A stretch of DNA of 64,000 bases from Mesobacterium_A hydrothermale (GCF_035818635.1 NZ_JAYLLH010000018.1:1-64000), one strand, 5' to 3'; counted from the stretch's first letter, positions 51,911-62,880 are shown. Program-made: numbers and translations. The notes: generated by a model not told the origin, from the letters alone.

Positions 51911-51958
51911 TTACCGGCCCATGCGCCAAGATCCTACGATGACTACTAGTTCCAGCAT
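51911..51958 (-). CDS. ilv operon leader peptide
   Basis: 15-codon ORF reading MLELVVIVGSWRMGR. Six of its first eight residues are the branched-chain amino acids made by the operon (L, L, V, V, I, V). AGAAGG lies 9 bases before ATG 51958. The same frame extends upstream to ATG 51991 (26 residues) or 52000, but those starts lack a ribosome site. The GGCGCATGGG segment that forms the anti-terminator overlaps codons 11-14. A ribosome stalled in the Val-Ile run would leave this segment free. A ribosome reaching the stop would cover it and permit termination. Confidence 0.82.
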   Translation of the reverse strand: MLELVVIVGSWRMGR

Positions 51959-51989
51959 CTGTCGAAGCCTTCTGATTGCGTGCGCGGAC

Positions 51990-52016
51990 ATTATGGGCAT
52001 GGGGCAGGGGCGTCAA
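51990..52016 (-). promoter_or_regulatory. Probable ilv operon promoter
   Basis: On the minus strand TTGACG (52016-52011) and CATAAT (51995-51990) are 15 bases apart, predicting a start near 51983, ahead of the leader ribosome site. The spacer is shorter than usual, as at the mrcA promoter. The rest of the spacer up to 52225 shows no other clear element. Confidence 0.4.
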
Positions 52017-52225
52017 CACCCGAAATACAGAAAAAATGTCTCGGCAGGGGGTAATTTCTTTGCATTTGTTGCGCGGGCGGCGATGTGTCGCGACATTTTC
52101 ACGAAAAACCGACTCAGGTATCGGTTTCTGTGCGCTGAACCGTAACATCGTGCGCGCAAACGTGAGTTGATTGTAACAGGGCATGGGCGCAAACTGAACT
52201 TGAGGGTTCAGTTATGGAGGGTGCC

Positions 52226-52426
52226 ATGCGGCATGTCTTCTTTCGCGATTTTTCCATGGCCCGGGCGGCCACGCTGGCAGGGCTGATTGCCTTGGCCGTG
52301 TGTATCGAGGTTCCGGGCCAGACCGTTCAGGCCGGCGGCACTGACGCACCATCTGCCCGGATCATCCCTGCGGTCCACCTGTTCGATCTTGGCTGCGACA
52401 AGGCCGAGGACGGGCTGACACTCTGA
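52226..52426 (+). CDS. Small secreted or membrane-anchored protein, unknown function
   Basis: 66-residue protein. ATG 52226 is preceded by GGAGGG, better placed than for the in-frame ATG 52214. A hydrophobic segment (ARAATLAGLIALAVCIEVPG, about residues 12-31) looks like a signal peptide or anchor, with a possible cleavage after VQA. The mature part would be only about 28 residues with one Cys. It is convergent with the response-regulator gene. Confidence 0.5.
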   Translation: MRHVFFRDFSMARAATLAGLIALAVCIEVPGQTVQAGGTDAPSARIIPAVHLFDLGCDKAEDGLTL

Positions 52427-52439
52427 CCGCGCAGCGGCG

Positions 52440-53084
52440 CTACAGGTTGACGCCCGTGCCTTGAAGCACGCCATGTTCCATCGCGTAACGGGTCAGCCCA
52501 GCGGTGGAACTGATGCCCAGCTTGCGTTTGATGTTCTTGCGGTGGGTTTCCACCGTGCGCACAGAAATATCCAGCGCGGCGGCCACTTCCTTGTTCGATT
52601 TGCCTTGCGCCAGTTGCAGCAGGATCGTTTGTTCGCGGTTGGTCAGCTGTTCGCCCTCGATCCCTGGCGGTGGTGCCAGCGCCCCCTCCGCGCCGGTGCA
52701 CAGGTACCGCTCTCCGGTCATCACCACGTCGATGGCGCGCTTGATTTCCTCGGTCGGGACGTCCTTCAGCACATAGCCCATGGCCCCGTGGCTGAGCGCC
52801 GAGGCCACGTATTCGCGCGAGTCATGCATCGACAGCACAAGAATGCGTGTTTCGGGCCGGCGTTCGAGTATCATCTCGGTCGCCGACAACCCGCTGACGC
52901 CCGGCATGTTCAAATCCATCAGGATCACATCTGCCTGAAGCGTTTCCAGCCGGTCGATCACCTGTTGCCCGTCGGACAGGGTTGCGACGACGCTGATATC
53001 GTCAAAGGTTTCCAGGATCGCGGTGATGCCTTCTGCCACCATCGGGTGATCGTCGACGACGACGACGCGGGTTGTCTGGGTCAT
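52440..53084 (-). CDS. NarL/FixJ-family response regulator
   Basis: 214-residue DNA-binding response regulator. Receiver domain residues 1-125 with phosphoacceptor D57 in VILMDLNMPG, the acidic pair in VVDDHP and the switch lysine in GYVLKDV. The LuxR-type helix-turn-helix spans about 145-205 (LTNREQTILLQLAQGKSNKEVAAALDISVRTVETHRKNI). Its start overlaps the stop of the kinase gene by 4 bases, so the two form a cognate pair. Confidence 0.94.
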   Translation of the reverse strand: MTQTTRVVVVDDHPMVAEGITAILETFDDISVVATLSDGQQVIDRLETLQADVILMDLNMPGVSGLSATEMILERRPETRILVLSMHDSREYVASALSHGAMGYVLKDVPTEEIKRAIDVVMTGERYLCTGAEGALAPPPGIEGEQLTNREQTILLQLAQGKSNKEVAAALDISVRTVETHRKNIKRKLGISSTAGLTRYAMEHGVLQGTGVNL

Positions 53085-54505
53085 GCGCGGGCTTTCTGTG
53101 ATTGAAGTGGGGCGCTTTCGGGTGGCAGCAGGTGGCTCAGCGGGACCTGAGCCTCGATCACGGTGCCGTCCTTGGACGACAGCACCCGCAGCGTGCCGCC
53201 CAGCTGGTCCATCCGTTCCTGCATGTTGCGCAGGCCGATGCCGGGGCCGGGGCGGCGGTTGCGGGTCGGGTCGATCCCGCGCCCGTTGTCGGTGATTTTC
53301 AGCGTGGCACCACGGACATGGCCCCGCAGGTCGATGGTAACCGCGCTGGCGCCGGCATGACGTTCGACATTGGTCAGCGCCTCTTGCGCGATGCGGTACA
53401 GCGCGATCTTGGAATCCTGGTCCAGCCGGTTGCGGAACACCACGGTTTCGAACCGGGTCTGGATCCCGGTCCGGGCGCGGAAATCGTCGGTCAGCGCCTT
53501 CAGCGCCGGGCCAAGACCCAGGTCGTCCAGCACGCCGGGACGCAGGTCGCGGCTGATGCGGCGGACCTCGGTGATGGCGCCTGACAGGTTCTCGAGCCCC
53601 TTGTCCAGCGTTTCCGACGCCTTTGCGTCGCCGGTCAGGATGCGGCGGCGGGTGACATCCAGCGCGTATTTCACCCCGACAAGGATCTGGCTGATCCCGT
53701 CATGCAATTCGCGCGCCACGCGGCCCCGCTCCTCTTCCTGTGCATCGAACACGCGCTGGGTCAGTTCCTTGAGCTTGGCATCGGCCAGCCGCCGCTCGCG
53801 GATGTTGATAACCAGTCCCGACATAAAGACCAACAGCAACGCGGACAGGGTGATACCGCCAATGTACAGAAAGGTGCGCCGCACCCGGGTCTCGACCTCG
53901 GCCCGCGAGGTGGCCACCGATTCCAGCACATCGTCGATAAAGACACCGGTGCCCACCGCCCACCGCCAGGACGGGAAGGACGTGACATAGGTGATCATCC
54001 GCGCCTCTTTCCCGGTGGATGGCTTGGGCCAGAGATATTCATGATATCCCGCGCCCTGCCGCGCGATGCGGATCAATTCGTCGACGACCGGGGTGCCTTC
54101 GCTGTCGGTCAGGCCGCTCCAGTTCTGGTTGATCATGTCGGTCTGGCGCGGGCTGACAAGGTTGTTGCCGTCATAGTCGTAGACGAAAAAGAACCCTTCC
54201 TCGCCATAGATCATCGCGGCCAGGATCTGCATCACCTGCCGCTTGGCGTCCTCGTCATTGGGGTGGGCGTTGCCGTAGATGAAATAGAACCCGTTGCGCG
54301 CCTGGGTGACATAGTTGCGCAGTTCGCGCTTCTTGGCTTCCAGCAGCTGTTCCTCGAGCCCGCGGATTTCCCGTTCGGCCAGCGCGCGCGACTGGTGCGC
54401 CACCAGCACCGCGATGGCGCTGGCCGCAAGAATCAGCGGGACAGAGGCCAGAAGAAACAGCTTCTGACCGTAGTTTGGCCGCAGGGATTTCAGCAGGCGC
54501 TTCAT
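53081..54505 (-). CDS. Cache-domain sensor histidine kinase, HisKA_3 type
   Basis: 474-residue membrane kinase. TM1 is about residues 15-36. A periplasmic single Cache domain (about 40-205; GFYFIYGNAHPNDEDAKRQ, GEEGFFFVYDYDGNNLVSP, WRWAVGTGVFIDDV) follows, and TM2 is about 212-234. The dimerisation domain has phospho-accepting H268 in ARELHDGISQILVGV. The ATPase domain shows DNGRGIDP and GPGIGLRNMQER. Cache domains of this type bind small organic acids in several studied kinases, so a carboxylate signal is plausible. No transporter target lies next to it. Confidence 0.92.
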   Translation of the reverse strand: MKRLLKSLRPNYGQKLFLLASVPLILAASAIAVLVAHQSRALAEREIRGLEEQLLEAKKRELRNYVTQARNGFYFIYGNAHPNDEDAKRQVMQILAAMIYGEEGFFFVYDYDGNNLVSPRQTDMINQNWSGLTDSEGTPVVDELIRIARQGAGYHEYLWPKPSTGKEARMITYVTSFPSWRWAVGTGVFIDDVLESVATSRAEVETRVRRTFLYIGGITLSALLLVFMSGLVINIRERRLADAKLKELTQRVFDAQEEERGRVARELHDGISQILVGVKYALDVTRRRILTGDAKASETLDKGLENLSGAITEVRRISRDLRPGVLDDLGLGPALKALTDDFRARTGIQTRFETVVFRNRLDQDSKIALYRIAQEALTNVERHAGASAVTIDLRGHVRGATLKITDNGRGIDPTRNRRPGPGIGLRNMQERMDQLGGTLRVLSSKDGTVIEAQVPLSHLLPPESAPLQSQKARA

Positions 54506-54559
54506 GGGTCGCTATAATGCCATAACGGTGTGCGGGGGAAAGAACCCTTCTGTCGCGGC

Positions 54560-55423
54560 TCAGCCGGTTTGTGCCTGGTCGCGGAAGGCGCGCGGCGCAA
54601 GGCCGGTGGCGCGGGTAAAGACGCGGGTGAAATAGGCCGGGTCGGAAAACCCCAGTGCATAGGCGATCGTCGCAACGGTCAGGTTGGTATAGACAAGGTT
54701 GCGCCGCGCCTCGCGGATCAACCGGTCCTCGATCAGCGCGCTGGCCGGGCGTCCGGTGGCGGCGCGACAGACGCGGGACAGGTGCGTGGGGCTGACGCCA
54801 AGGTCTGCGGCATAGTCGGCGACCGGGCGATGATCGGTATAGCGCGCCTCGATCAGCGCCTCGAACCGGGCCAGCAGATCGGGGCGGGCAGGGGCCGCGC
54901 CGGGGCTTTCGCCTTCGGTCAGGTCCCGTGCGATCTGTCCAAGAAGAAGTCCGGCCAAAGAGCGCAGGATCTGTGCCCGGCCAAAGGCGCGCCCGGAAAA
55001 CGCCGCCAAGATCTGTTCCAGCGTGCCACGCGTGTCCTGCGCGCAGCGCAGCACGGCGGGCCGCATCAGCACCGGGCGCAGCCCCTCGACCGGCAACAGC
55101 GCCTGATCCAGCATCTCGGCCGCGAGCGTCACCACCAGCCCCTCTGTCCCGGGCTGGAACGAAAAGCCATGCACCAACCCCAAGGGCACGTTCACAACGT
55201 CTTGAGGCGCGATTTGTTGGGGGGCACCGTCCAGCGTGACGCGCCCGCCGCCCTGGGCCAGGTACAGGACCTGATGAAGCCGGGCGTGGCGATGCGGGGC
55301 GAATTCCCAGTTGTGCAACCGTGACCGGGTCTGTATTGTTTCGCAATGCACGACGTCGGGCAGATCACCTGCCTCGCCGAACAGGTTGAAGTTCAGAATT
55401 TGTGGCATGTTTTTCTGTGTCAT
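54560..55423 (-). CDS. pobR: AraC-family regulator of 4-hydroxybenzoate degradation (PobR-like)
   Basis: 287-residue activator. The N-terminal cupin-like sensor domain (about 20-130; FAPHRHARLHQVLYLAQGGGRVTLDG) precedes an AraC double helix-turn-helix (about 190-283; DYAADLGVSPTHLSRVCRAATG, ATIAYALGFSDPAYFTRVFTRATG). It is divergent from pobA with a 94-base spacer, the standard position for the AraC-type PobR. 4-Hydroxybenzoate is the likely inducer. The start is uncertain among ATG 55459, 55423 and 55408. None has a strong ribosome site, and 55423 gives a normal N-terminus. Confidence 0.82.
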   Translation of the reverse strand: MTQKNMPQILNFNLFGEAGDLPDVVHCETIQTRSRLHNWEFAPHRHARLHQVLYLAQGGGRVTLDGAPQQIAPQDVVNVPLGLVHGFSFQPGTEGLVVTLAAEMLDQALLPVEGLRPVLMRPAVLRCAQDTRGTLEQILAAFSGRAFGRAQILRSLAGLLLGQIARDLTEGESPGAAPARPDLLARFEALIEARYTDHRPVADYAADLGVSPTHLSRVCRAATGRPASALIEDRLIREARRNLVYTNLTVATIAYALGFSDPAYFTRVFTRATGLAPRAFRDQAQTG

Positions 55424-55517
55424 GTTCGATTCGTACAAGAATTGGCCCAACCGATCCATTCATTTCAGGCCTCCTCAAAGCCAGATTGTCGCTCAACGCA
55501 CAGGAGGAGGAGGCGAC

Positions 55518-56693
55518 ATGAAAACCCAGGTTTGTATCATCGGCGGCGGCCCGTCGGGCCTGATGCTCAGCCAGTTGCTGGACCTGAAAGGCATCGACAC
55601 CATCGTTCTGGAAAAGCATTCGCGCGAATACGTGCTGGGCCGGATCCGGGCGGGTGTGCTGGAACACGGTTTTGCCGACCTGATGCGCGAGGCCCAGTGC
55701 GGCGAGCGCATGGACCGGGAAGGCGAGATTCATGAAGGCTTCTACATCGCTGACAATGGCACGATGTCCCGTATCGACCTTCACAAGTACTCTGGCGGAA
55801 ATTCCGTCATGGTCTATGGTCAGACTGAACTGACCCGCGATCTGTACGAAGCGCGCGACAAGATGAACGGCAAGGTTATCCACAATGTCGAGGATGTGCA
55901 CCTGCACGACCTCAACACCGATGGCAAGCCTTACGTCACCTATCGCAGCGGCGATGACATCATCCGCATCGACTGTGACTATGTCATCGGAGCGGACGGC
56001 TTTCATGGTGTCAGCCGCAAGTCGATTCCCAAGGACGTGCTCAAAGAATACGAAAAGGTCTATCCGTTCGGCTGGCTGGGCGTTCTCAGCCGTACCAAGC
56101 CGGTGAACGACGAACTGATCTATGCAAGGTCGCAGCGGGGCTTTGCGCTGTGTTCGCTGCGCAGCCAGGTGTTGTCGCGCTATTACATCCAGGTGCCGCT
56201 GACCGACAAGGTCGAGGATTGGTCGGACGACGCGTTCTGGGAAGAGTTGAAGACGCGTCTGCCGGAAGATGTGGCTGCGCGTTTGGAAACCGGCCCGTCG
56301 ATCGAGAAATCCATCGCACCGCTGCGGTCCTTCGTCGCCGAGCCGATGCGCTGGGGCAACCTGTTCCTTGCGGGCGACGCCGCCCATATCGTGCCGCCGA
56401 CCGGGGCGCGGGGGCTGAACTCAGCCGCGTCGGACATCTACTACCTGTACCACGCGATCATGGATCACTACCTGAACGGCGACGATACCGGCCTTGACCA
56501 ATACAGCCAAAAAGCGCTGGCCCGGGTGTGGAAGGCGCAGCGGTTCAGCTGGTGGATGACCACGCTGCTGCACAGCTTCCCCGACACCATGGCTTATGAC
56601 CAAAAGCTGCAGCAGACCGATCTGGAGTATCTGTTCTCGTCTGAGGCGGCGCAATCGTCGCTCGCCGAGAACTATGTCGGGCTGCCGTTCTGA
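55518..56693 (+). CDS. pobA: 4-Hydroxybenzoate 3-monooxygenase
   Basis: 391-residue flavoprotein, close to the 394 residues of the Pseudomonas enzyme. The FAD loop is GGGPSGLMLSQLL (residues 9-21), RIRAGVLEHG near 42 is the characteristic segment, DYVIGADGFHGVSR lies in mid-protein and GDAAHIVPPTGARGLNSA binds the flavin ribityl chain. It converts 4-hydroxybenzoate to protocatechuate with NADPH and oxygen. AGGAGGAGG precedes ATG 55518. The rest of the protocatechuate pathway is not in the window. Confidence 0.95.
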   Translation: MKTQVCIIGGGPSGLMLSQLLDLKGIDTIVLEKHSREYVLGRIRAGVLEHGFADLMREAQCGERMDREGEIHEGFYIADNGTMSRIDLHKYSGGNSVMVYGQTELTRDLYEARDKMNGKVIHNVEDVHLHDLNTDGKPYVTYRSGDDIIRIDCDYVIGADGFHGVSRKSIPKDVLKEYEKVYPFGWLGVLSRTKPVNDELIYARSQRGFALCSLRSQVLSRYYIQVPLTDKVEDWSDDAFWEELKTRLPEDVAARLETGPSIEKSIAPLRSFVAEPMRWGNLFLAGDAAHIVPPTGARGLNSAASDIYYLYHAIMDHYLNGDDTGLDQYSQKALARVWKAQRFSWWMTTLLHSFPDTMAYDQKLQQTDLEYLFSSEAAQSSLAENYVGLPF

Positions 56694-56748
56694 GGCGGCT
56701 CAAAAGACCACCGGATCGCGCGCAAAGCGGCCAAAGGTCGCCGCGTCT

Positions 56749-56785
56749 CGCCGGGCCGTCTGACGGCCCGGCGCATTGTTTTCTG
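56749..56785 (+). terminator. Terminator after pobA
   Basis: Perfect 12-base arms (56749-56760 and 56762-56773) around one base (the real loop is a few bases wider), followed by the T-rich CATTGTTTTCTG, 55 bases past the stop. Confidence 0.75.
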
Positions 56786-57173
56786 CCCTGGCAACGTGCC
56801 ACCTCGTTTCCGACTTGGCTCGGCCATTACATACGGTGGCAAGGGGCGGTTCGCCGCGCTGCAGCCCGGCAATGCGCCGGGTGTTCTGTGCACCCCGCTG
56901 GACGCTTGTTTTCAAGGCAGCCCGTCCGCCAGCCCGGCCCCCGCGCGATCTGCCGCCTATCTTTCTGTTCCGCACCGTGCAAAAACGCTTGCAGCCGTGG
57001 AAAACATCGTTCAGCCCCTATTGTATACGAATGCATACAGGTATATGAGGGCGCTGCCGGTCACCCGGCATCTGAATATCGCTGCCCGTTGAACCGGGCA
57101 GCCCCCGACCTGCCCTTGGGGCGTCTTTTGGCACGTCCCTGGCACAACGCGAGCAAGCGGAGAGTACGGCACC
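56786..57173. promoter_or_regulatory. icd upstream region with GntR-like palindrome
   Basis: 388 bases without a convincing gene. TGTAT (57022-57026) and ATACA (57035-57039) form an inverted pair about 135 bases before icd, of the kind seen in FadR/GntR operators. GCGGAGAG before ATG 57174 is the icd ribosome site. Nothing else is clear. Confidence 0.4.
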
Positions 57174-59369
<2,196 letters not shown>

Positions 59370-59383
59370 GGTGACAACATCGT

Positions 59384-59405
59384 GTGCGGCCCTTCGGGGC
59401 CGCAC
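59384..59405 (+). terminator. Hairpin after icd
   Basis: Arms GTGCGGCCC (59384-59392) and GGGCCGCAC (59397-59405) with loop TTCG, 14 bases after the stop. No T-run. Confidence 0.6.
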
Positions 59406-59440
59406 GCTCGATCTGCGGTGCTTTGCAGGCCCCGCGTTCA

Positions 59441-59575
59441 AGGGGGCGCTGCCCCCTCTGCCGCCTGCAGCGGCATTCACCCCTGAGGTATTTGGAAAAC
59501 CAAAGACACAAAGGGCGGGGCCTTCATGTCTTTGGTTTTGAAAATACCTCGAGGGTATGGGAGCAGAGCTCCCAT
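59441..59575. repeat. Two facing composite repeat elements between icd and glxA-like gene
   Basis: Left element: hairpin AGGGGGC/GCCCCCT with loop GCT (59441-59457), then a second small stem, ACCCCT, and a box (59485-59508). Right element: inverted box (59527-59550) matching the left at 22 of 24 positions, then hairpin ATGGGAGC/GCTCCCAT with loop AGA (59557-59575). The elements face each other in a gap between convergent genes. Confidence 0.8.
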
Positions 59576-59629
59576 GGCGCGCGGATCGCGCGCCCCGGTC
59601 GGATCGGCGTAGCCGATCCGAAACCCGAT

Positions 59630-60634
59630 CTACACAGACAGACGCGTCCCGTGTGATCCCCGTTCCCGGTAGGGGGTGGTGTCGTAATGCGCACGGTAGC
59701 ATTTCGAGAAATGCGACGGCGAGGCAAAGCCGCAGGCCAGCGCCACGTTGATCACGCTCATATCCGTTTGCATCAGCAGGTTGCGGGCCTTTTGCAGGCG
59801 CAGCTCCATGTAATAGCGCTTGGGGGACCGGTTCAGGTAGCGGCGGAACAGGCGCTCCAGCTGGCGGGTCGACATGCCGACGCGCTTGGCCAGCAACGCG
59901 GGGCTGATCGGTTCCTCGATATTGGCCTCCATCATCTGGATGACCTGGCTCAGCTTGGGGTGGCGCACGCCGATGCGGGTGGGTACCGACAGGCGCTGGG
60001 TGTCCTGGTCGGTGCGGATCGAGCTGTAGATAAGCTGATCGGCCACCGCATTGGCCAGTTCCTCGCCATGATCGTTGGCGATCAGTTTCAGCATCAGGTC
60101 GATGGACGACGTGCCGCCAGCGGTGCTGATCCGGTTGCCGTCAACCACGAAAACCGATTTGGTCAGGGTGACCTCGTCGAATTCCTCGGCAAAGCTGTCC
60201 TGGTTTTCCCAGTGGATCGTCGCTTTCTTGCCGTCCAGCAGACCGGCTTTGGCCAGCGTGTAGGACGCGGTGCACAGCCCGCCCATGGCCAGGCCGCGCC
60301 GGGCTTCGCGCCGCAGCCAGTTCAGCAGGCGTTTTGTGGTGCCGTCCTGCACGTCGACGCCGCCGCAGACCAGCACGGTATCGTCGCGGCCAAGCTCGGG
60401 CAGGTCGCTCTCCAGCTTGAATTCCACCCCGGCAGAGCACGAGATCGTTTCGCCGCTTTCCCCGGTGATCATCCATGAATAAAGCGATTTGTTCGCCATC
60501 CGGTTGGCGATCCGCAGGCTTTCGATGGCGGCGGAAAAACTGAGCAGCGTGAATTTCGGCAACAGCACGAAGACAAAACGGCGCGGCTTTGCTCCGTCGG
60601 TATCCACCTCGATGATCTGGCGTTGTATCTGCAT
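59630..60634 (-). CDS. GlxA-type AraC regulator with amidotransferase-like sensor domain
   Basis: 334-residue protein. The N-terminal DJ-1/PfpI-like domain (about residues 15-205; FVFVLLPKFTLLSFSAAIESLRIAN, VLVCGGVDVQDG, GGLCTASYTLAKAGLLDGKKAT) precedes an AraC helix-turn-helix pair (about 225-320; LLAKRVGMSTRQLERLFRRYL, NVALACGFASPSHFSKCYRAHYD). Regulators of this layout include GbdR and ArgR/GlxA-like controllers of amino-acid and betaine catabolism. The conserved Cys sits in GGLCTAS, although these sensor domains usually act by ligand binding. ATG 60634 is chosen over the in-frame ATG 60706. The target is not evident. Confidence 0.88.
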   Translation of the reverse strand: MQIQRQIIEVDTDGAKPRRFVFVLLPKFTLLSFSAAIESLRIANRMANKSLYSWMITGESGETISCSAGVEFKLESDLPELGRDDTVLVCGGVDVQDGTTKRLLNWLRREARRGLAMGGLCTASYTLAKAGLLDGKKATIHWENQDSFAEEFDEVTLTKSVFVVDGNRISTAGGTSSIDLMLKLIANDHGEELANAVADQLIYSSIRTDQDTQRLSVPTRIGVRHPKLSQVIQMMEANIEEPISPALLAKRVGMSTRQLERLFRRYLNRSPKRYYMELRLQKARNLLMQTDMSVINVALACGFASPSHFSKCYRAHYDTTPYRERGSHGTRLSV

Positions 60635-60841
60635 TTTCTTCACGTTTTCCGGTGGGAAGTTCGCCCCGGTTTGGGTCAGTTGCACAGGAAACGCAAGGCG
60701 GGTCAAGCCAAGACGGCCAAGCTGCGACTTGCCTTGGGTCGCATTTCTGCTATGGCGCTGTCAGCCCGGCTTTTGTATACCGCTGCCCGCTAGCGCTATC
60801 AAAAGATGCTGGACCGATGATCGTTTGACCGGAGTAGACTG

Positions 60842-62212
60842 ATGACCGAGTGGCACAAATCCGACTGGCGCAAGAAGCCGCGTATCCAGATGCCTGACTA
60901 TATCGATCAGGCCGCGCTGGAGGCCGTGGAGGCACAGCTGTCCAAGTATCCGCCGCTGGTTTTCGCGGGTGAGGCGCGCAAGCTGAAGGCGGCCCTCGGG
61001 GCTGCGTCGCGGGGCGAGGCGTTCCTGCTTCAGGGCGGCGATTGCGCCGAAAGTTTCGACCAGTTCAGCGCCAACGCGATCCGTGACACGTTCAAGGTGA
61101 TGCTGCAGATGGCGATGGTGCTGACCTATGGCGCCAAGGTGCCGGTGGTGAAAGTGGGCCGCATGGCGGGCCAGTTCGCCAAGCCGCGCTCGGCGCCGAC
61201 CGAGGTCAAGGACGGTTTCGAATTACCAAGCTATCGCGGCGACATCATCAACGAACTGGACTTCACCCCCGAGGCGCGCATTCCCGATCCGCGCAAGATG
61301 TTGCAGGCCTATACCCAGGCCGCGGCGACGCTGAACCTGCTGCGCGCGTTCTCGACCGGGGGCTATGCCGATGTGCACCAGGTGCACAGCTGGACGCTGG
61401 GCTTTACCGAAGGCGACAATGCCGCGCGCTATCGCGATATGGCCAGCCGGATTCAGGACACGCTGGATTTCATGAAGGCTGCCGGCATCGACAGCGACCG
61501 AGAGCCCAATCTGCAAACCGTCGATTTCTACACCAGCCATGAATCGCTGTTGCTGGAATACGAAGAGGCGCTGTGCCGGCAGGATTCGACCAGCGGCAAG
61601 TGGCTGGCGGGGTCGGGGCACATGATCTGGATCGGCGACCGCACCCGGCAACCCGACGGGGCGCATGTGGAATTTGCCCGCGGCGTGCTGAACCCGGTGG
61701 GTCTGAAATGCGGGCCGACCACGACGGCCGAGGATCTGAAGGTGCTGATGAACAAGCTGAACCCGGAAAACGAGGCCGGCAAGCTGACCCTGATCGCCCG
61801 CTTTGGCGCGGGCAAGGTGGCCGAACATCTGCCGCGCCTGATCCGGGCGGTGCAGGAAGAAGGCGCCAATGTGCTTTGGGTCTGCGATGCGATGCACGGC
61901 AACACGATCAAGTCCTCGACCGGGTACAAAACGCGGCCTTTCGAATCGGTGCTGCGTGAGGTGCGCGACTTCTTCGGTGTGCACAAGGCCGAGGGGACGA
62001 TCCCGGGTGGCGTGCATTTCGAGATGACCGGCCAGGACGTGACCGAGTGCACCGGCGGCGTCTACGCCGTGTCCGAGGAAAGCCTGTCTGACCGTTATCA
62101 CACGGCCTGTGACCCGCGTCTGAACGCCAGCCAGTCGCTGGAACTGGCGTTCCTGGTGGCCGAGGAGCTGACGGCGCTGCGCCACGCCGACAAGGCTGCG
62201 GCGTCGTCCTGA
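60842..62212 (+). CDS. 3-Deoxy-7-phosphoheptulonate synthase, class II
   Basis: 456-residue class II (plant-type) DAHP synthase, the first enzyme of the shikimate pathway. Metal-site Cys in LLQGGDCAESFDQF (near residue 60), PVVKVGRMAGQFAKPRS near 101, the NPVGLKCGPTTTAEDL phosphate-binding region, CDAMHGNTIKSSTGYKTR with the metal His, and GGVHFEMTGQDVTECTGG with metal Glu. The start at 60842 is 135 bases after the ATG used by the longer divergent frame. A perfect terminator follows. Confidence 0.96.
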   Translation: MTEWHKSDWRKKPRIQMPDYIDQAALEAVEAQLSKYPPLVFAGEARKLKAALGAASRGEAFLLQGGDCAESFDQFSANAIRDTFKVMLQMAMVLTYGAKVPVVKVGRMAGQFAKPRSAPTEVKDGFELPSYRGDIINELDFTPEARIPDPRKMLQAYTQAAATLNLLRAFSTGGYADVHQVHSWTLGFTEGDNAARYRDMASRIQDTLDFMKAAGIDSDREPNLQTVDFYTSHESLLLEYEEALCRQDSTSGKWLAGSGHMIWIGDRTRQPDGAHVEFARGVLNPVGLKCGPTTTAEDLKVLMNKLNPENEAGKLTLIARFGAGKVAEHLPRLIRAVQEEGANVLWVCDAMHGNTIKSSTGYKTRPFESVLREVRDFFGVHKAEGTIPGGVHFEMTGQDVTECTGGVYAVSEESLSDRYHTACDPRLNASQSLELAFLVAEELTALRHADKAAASS

Positions 62213-62236
62213 GCGTCAGCCACACGAGAACAGGAG

Positions 62237-62271
62237 AAAAGGGCCGGATGCGGGGGCATCCGGCCCTTTTT
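62237..62271 (+). terminator. Rho-independent terminator after DAHP synthase
   Basis: Perfect 15-base arms (62237-62251 and 62256-62270) with loop GGGG and a run of five T, 24 bases after the stop. The following stretch to 62439 shows nothing further. Confidence 0.92.
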
Positions 62272-62439
62272 CGGATGTGTCGATGATCGCGACCGCTTCG
62301 AATGCGATGATCACAAGGTCGGTCGTCTGCTTCGAGCCCATATCGACCGATGCAGCCCCGCGTCTGAATGTCCAGTATTAGGCCACACCGCCTTTTCTGC
62401 ATCTGCAAACGGAAATCTGAAAAGCAAAGACATTGCTCG

Positions 62440-62880
62440 TTACTTTGACTTTGTCCATCGGTGCTCGACGTCGACCAGACCCGTTCCCTCTTCGATCTCA
62501 CGGGAAATCTCGACACAGCCTTCCCGGCGATAAAACTTGCGAGCGCGAGGGTTTTCCTCGTAGGCCCATACCGTAATCCACTCTCGATCCGCCTTGGCCA
62601 TGTCGAGTAAGCGCTTCCCGAAACCGCAGCCCCGTGCATCGCGTGAGACATAAAGGCAGGTAAGGTTGTCGTCTTGCCGAACGCAGAACCCAACGACCTT
62701 ACCGTTTTCTTCGCAAACCCAAGAGGTATCAACGTGATGCAAACAGCCGGTCCACCATTCCACAACACTCTCGAATTCGTTCAGCTGGCCTAACCAAGGC
62801 GTCTCTAAGCTTCAGTCCCGAACGATTTCTGCACAAGCGCGCCCGTCGCGCCCTTCAGCAAGTCGATATTTTTTGTTCAT
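62440..62880 (-). pseudogene. GNAT-family N-acetyltransferase interrupted by an in-frame TGA
   Basis: A frame from ATG 62880 reads MNKKYRLAEGRDGRACAEIV, then RD, a TGA at 62814-62812, then SLETPWLGQLNEFESV, and continues without break to the stop at 62440. The part after the TGA holds a GNAT core: WVCEENGKVVGFCV, the acetyl-CoA loop LYVSRDARGCGFGKRLLDMA and the late AYEENPRARKFYRREGC. The N-terminal piece also looks like a GNAT start, in which R-D-W followed by ETPW is common, so TGA probably replaces TGG (Trp). Total about 146 codons. A GTG at 62763 could start a shortened 107-residue protein, but it would lack the first strands. It is either a nonsense mutation or a sequencing error. Confidence 0.72.
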
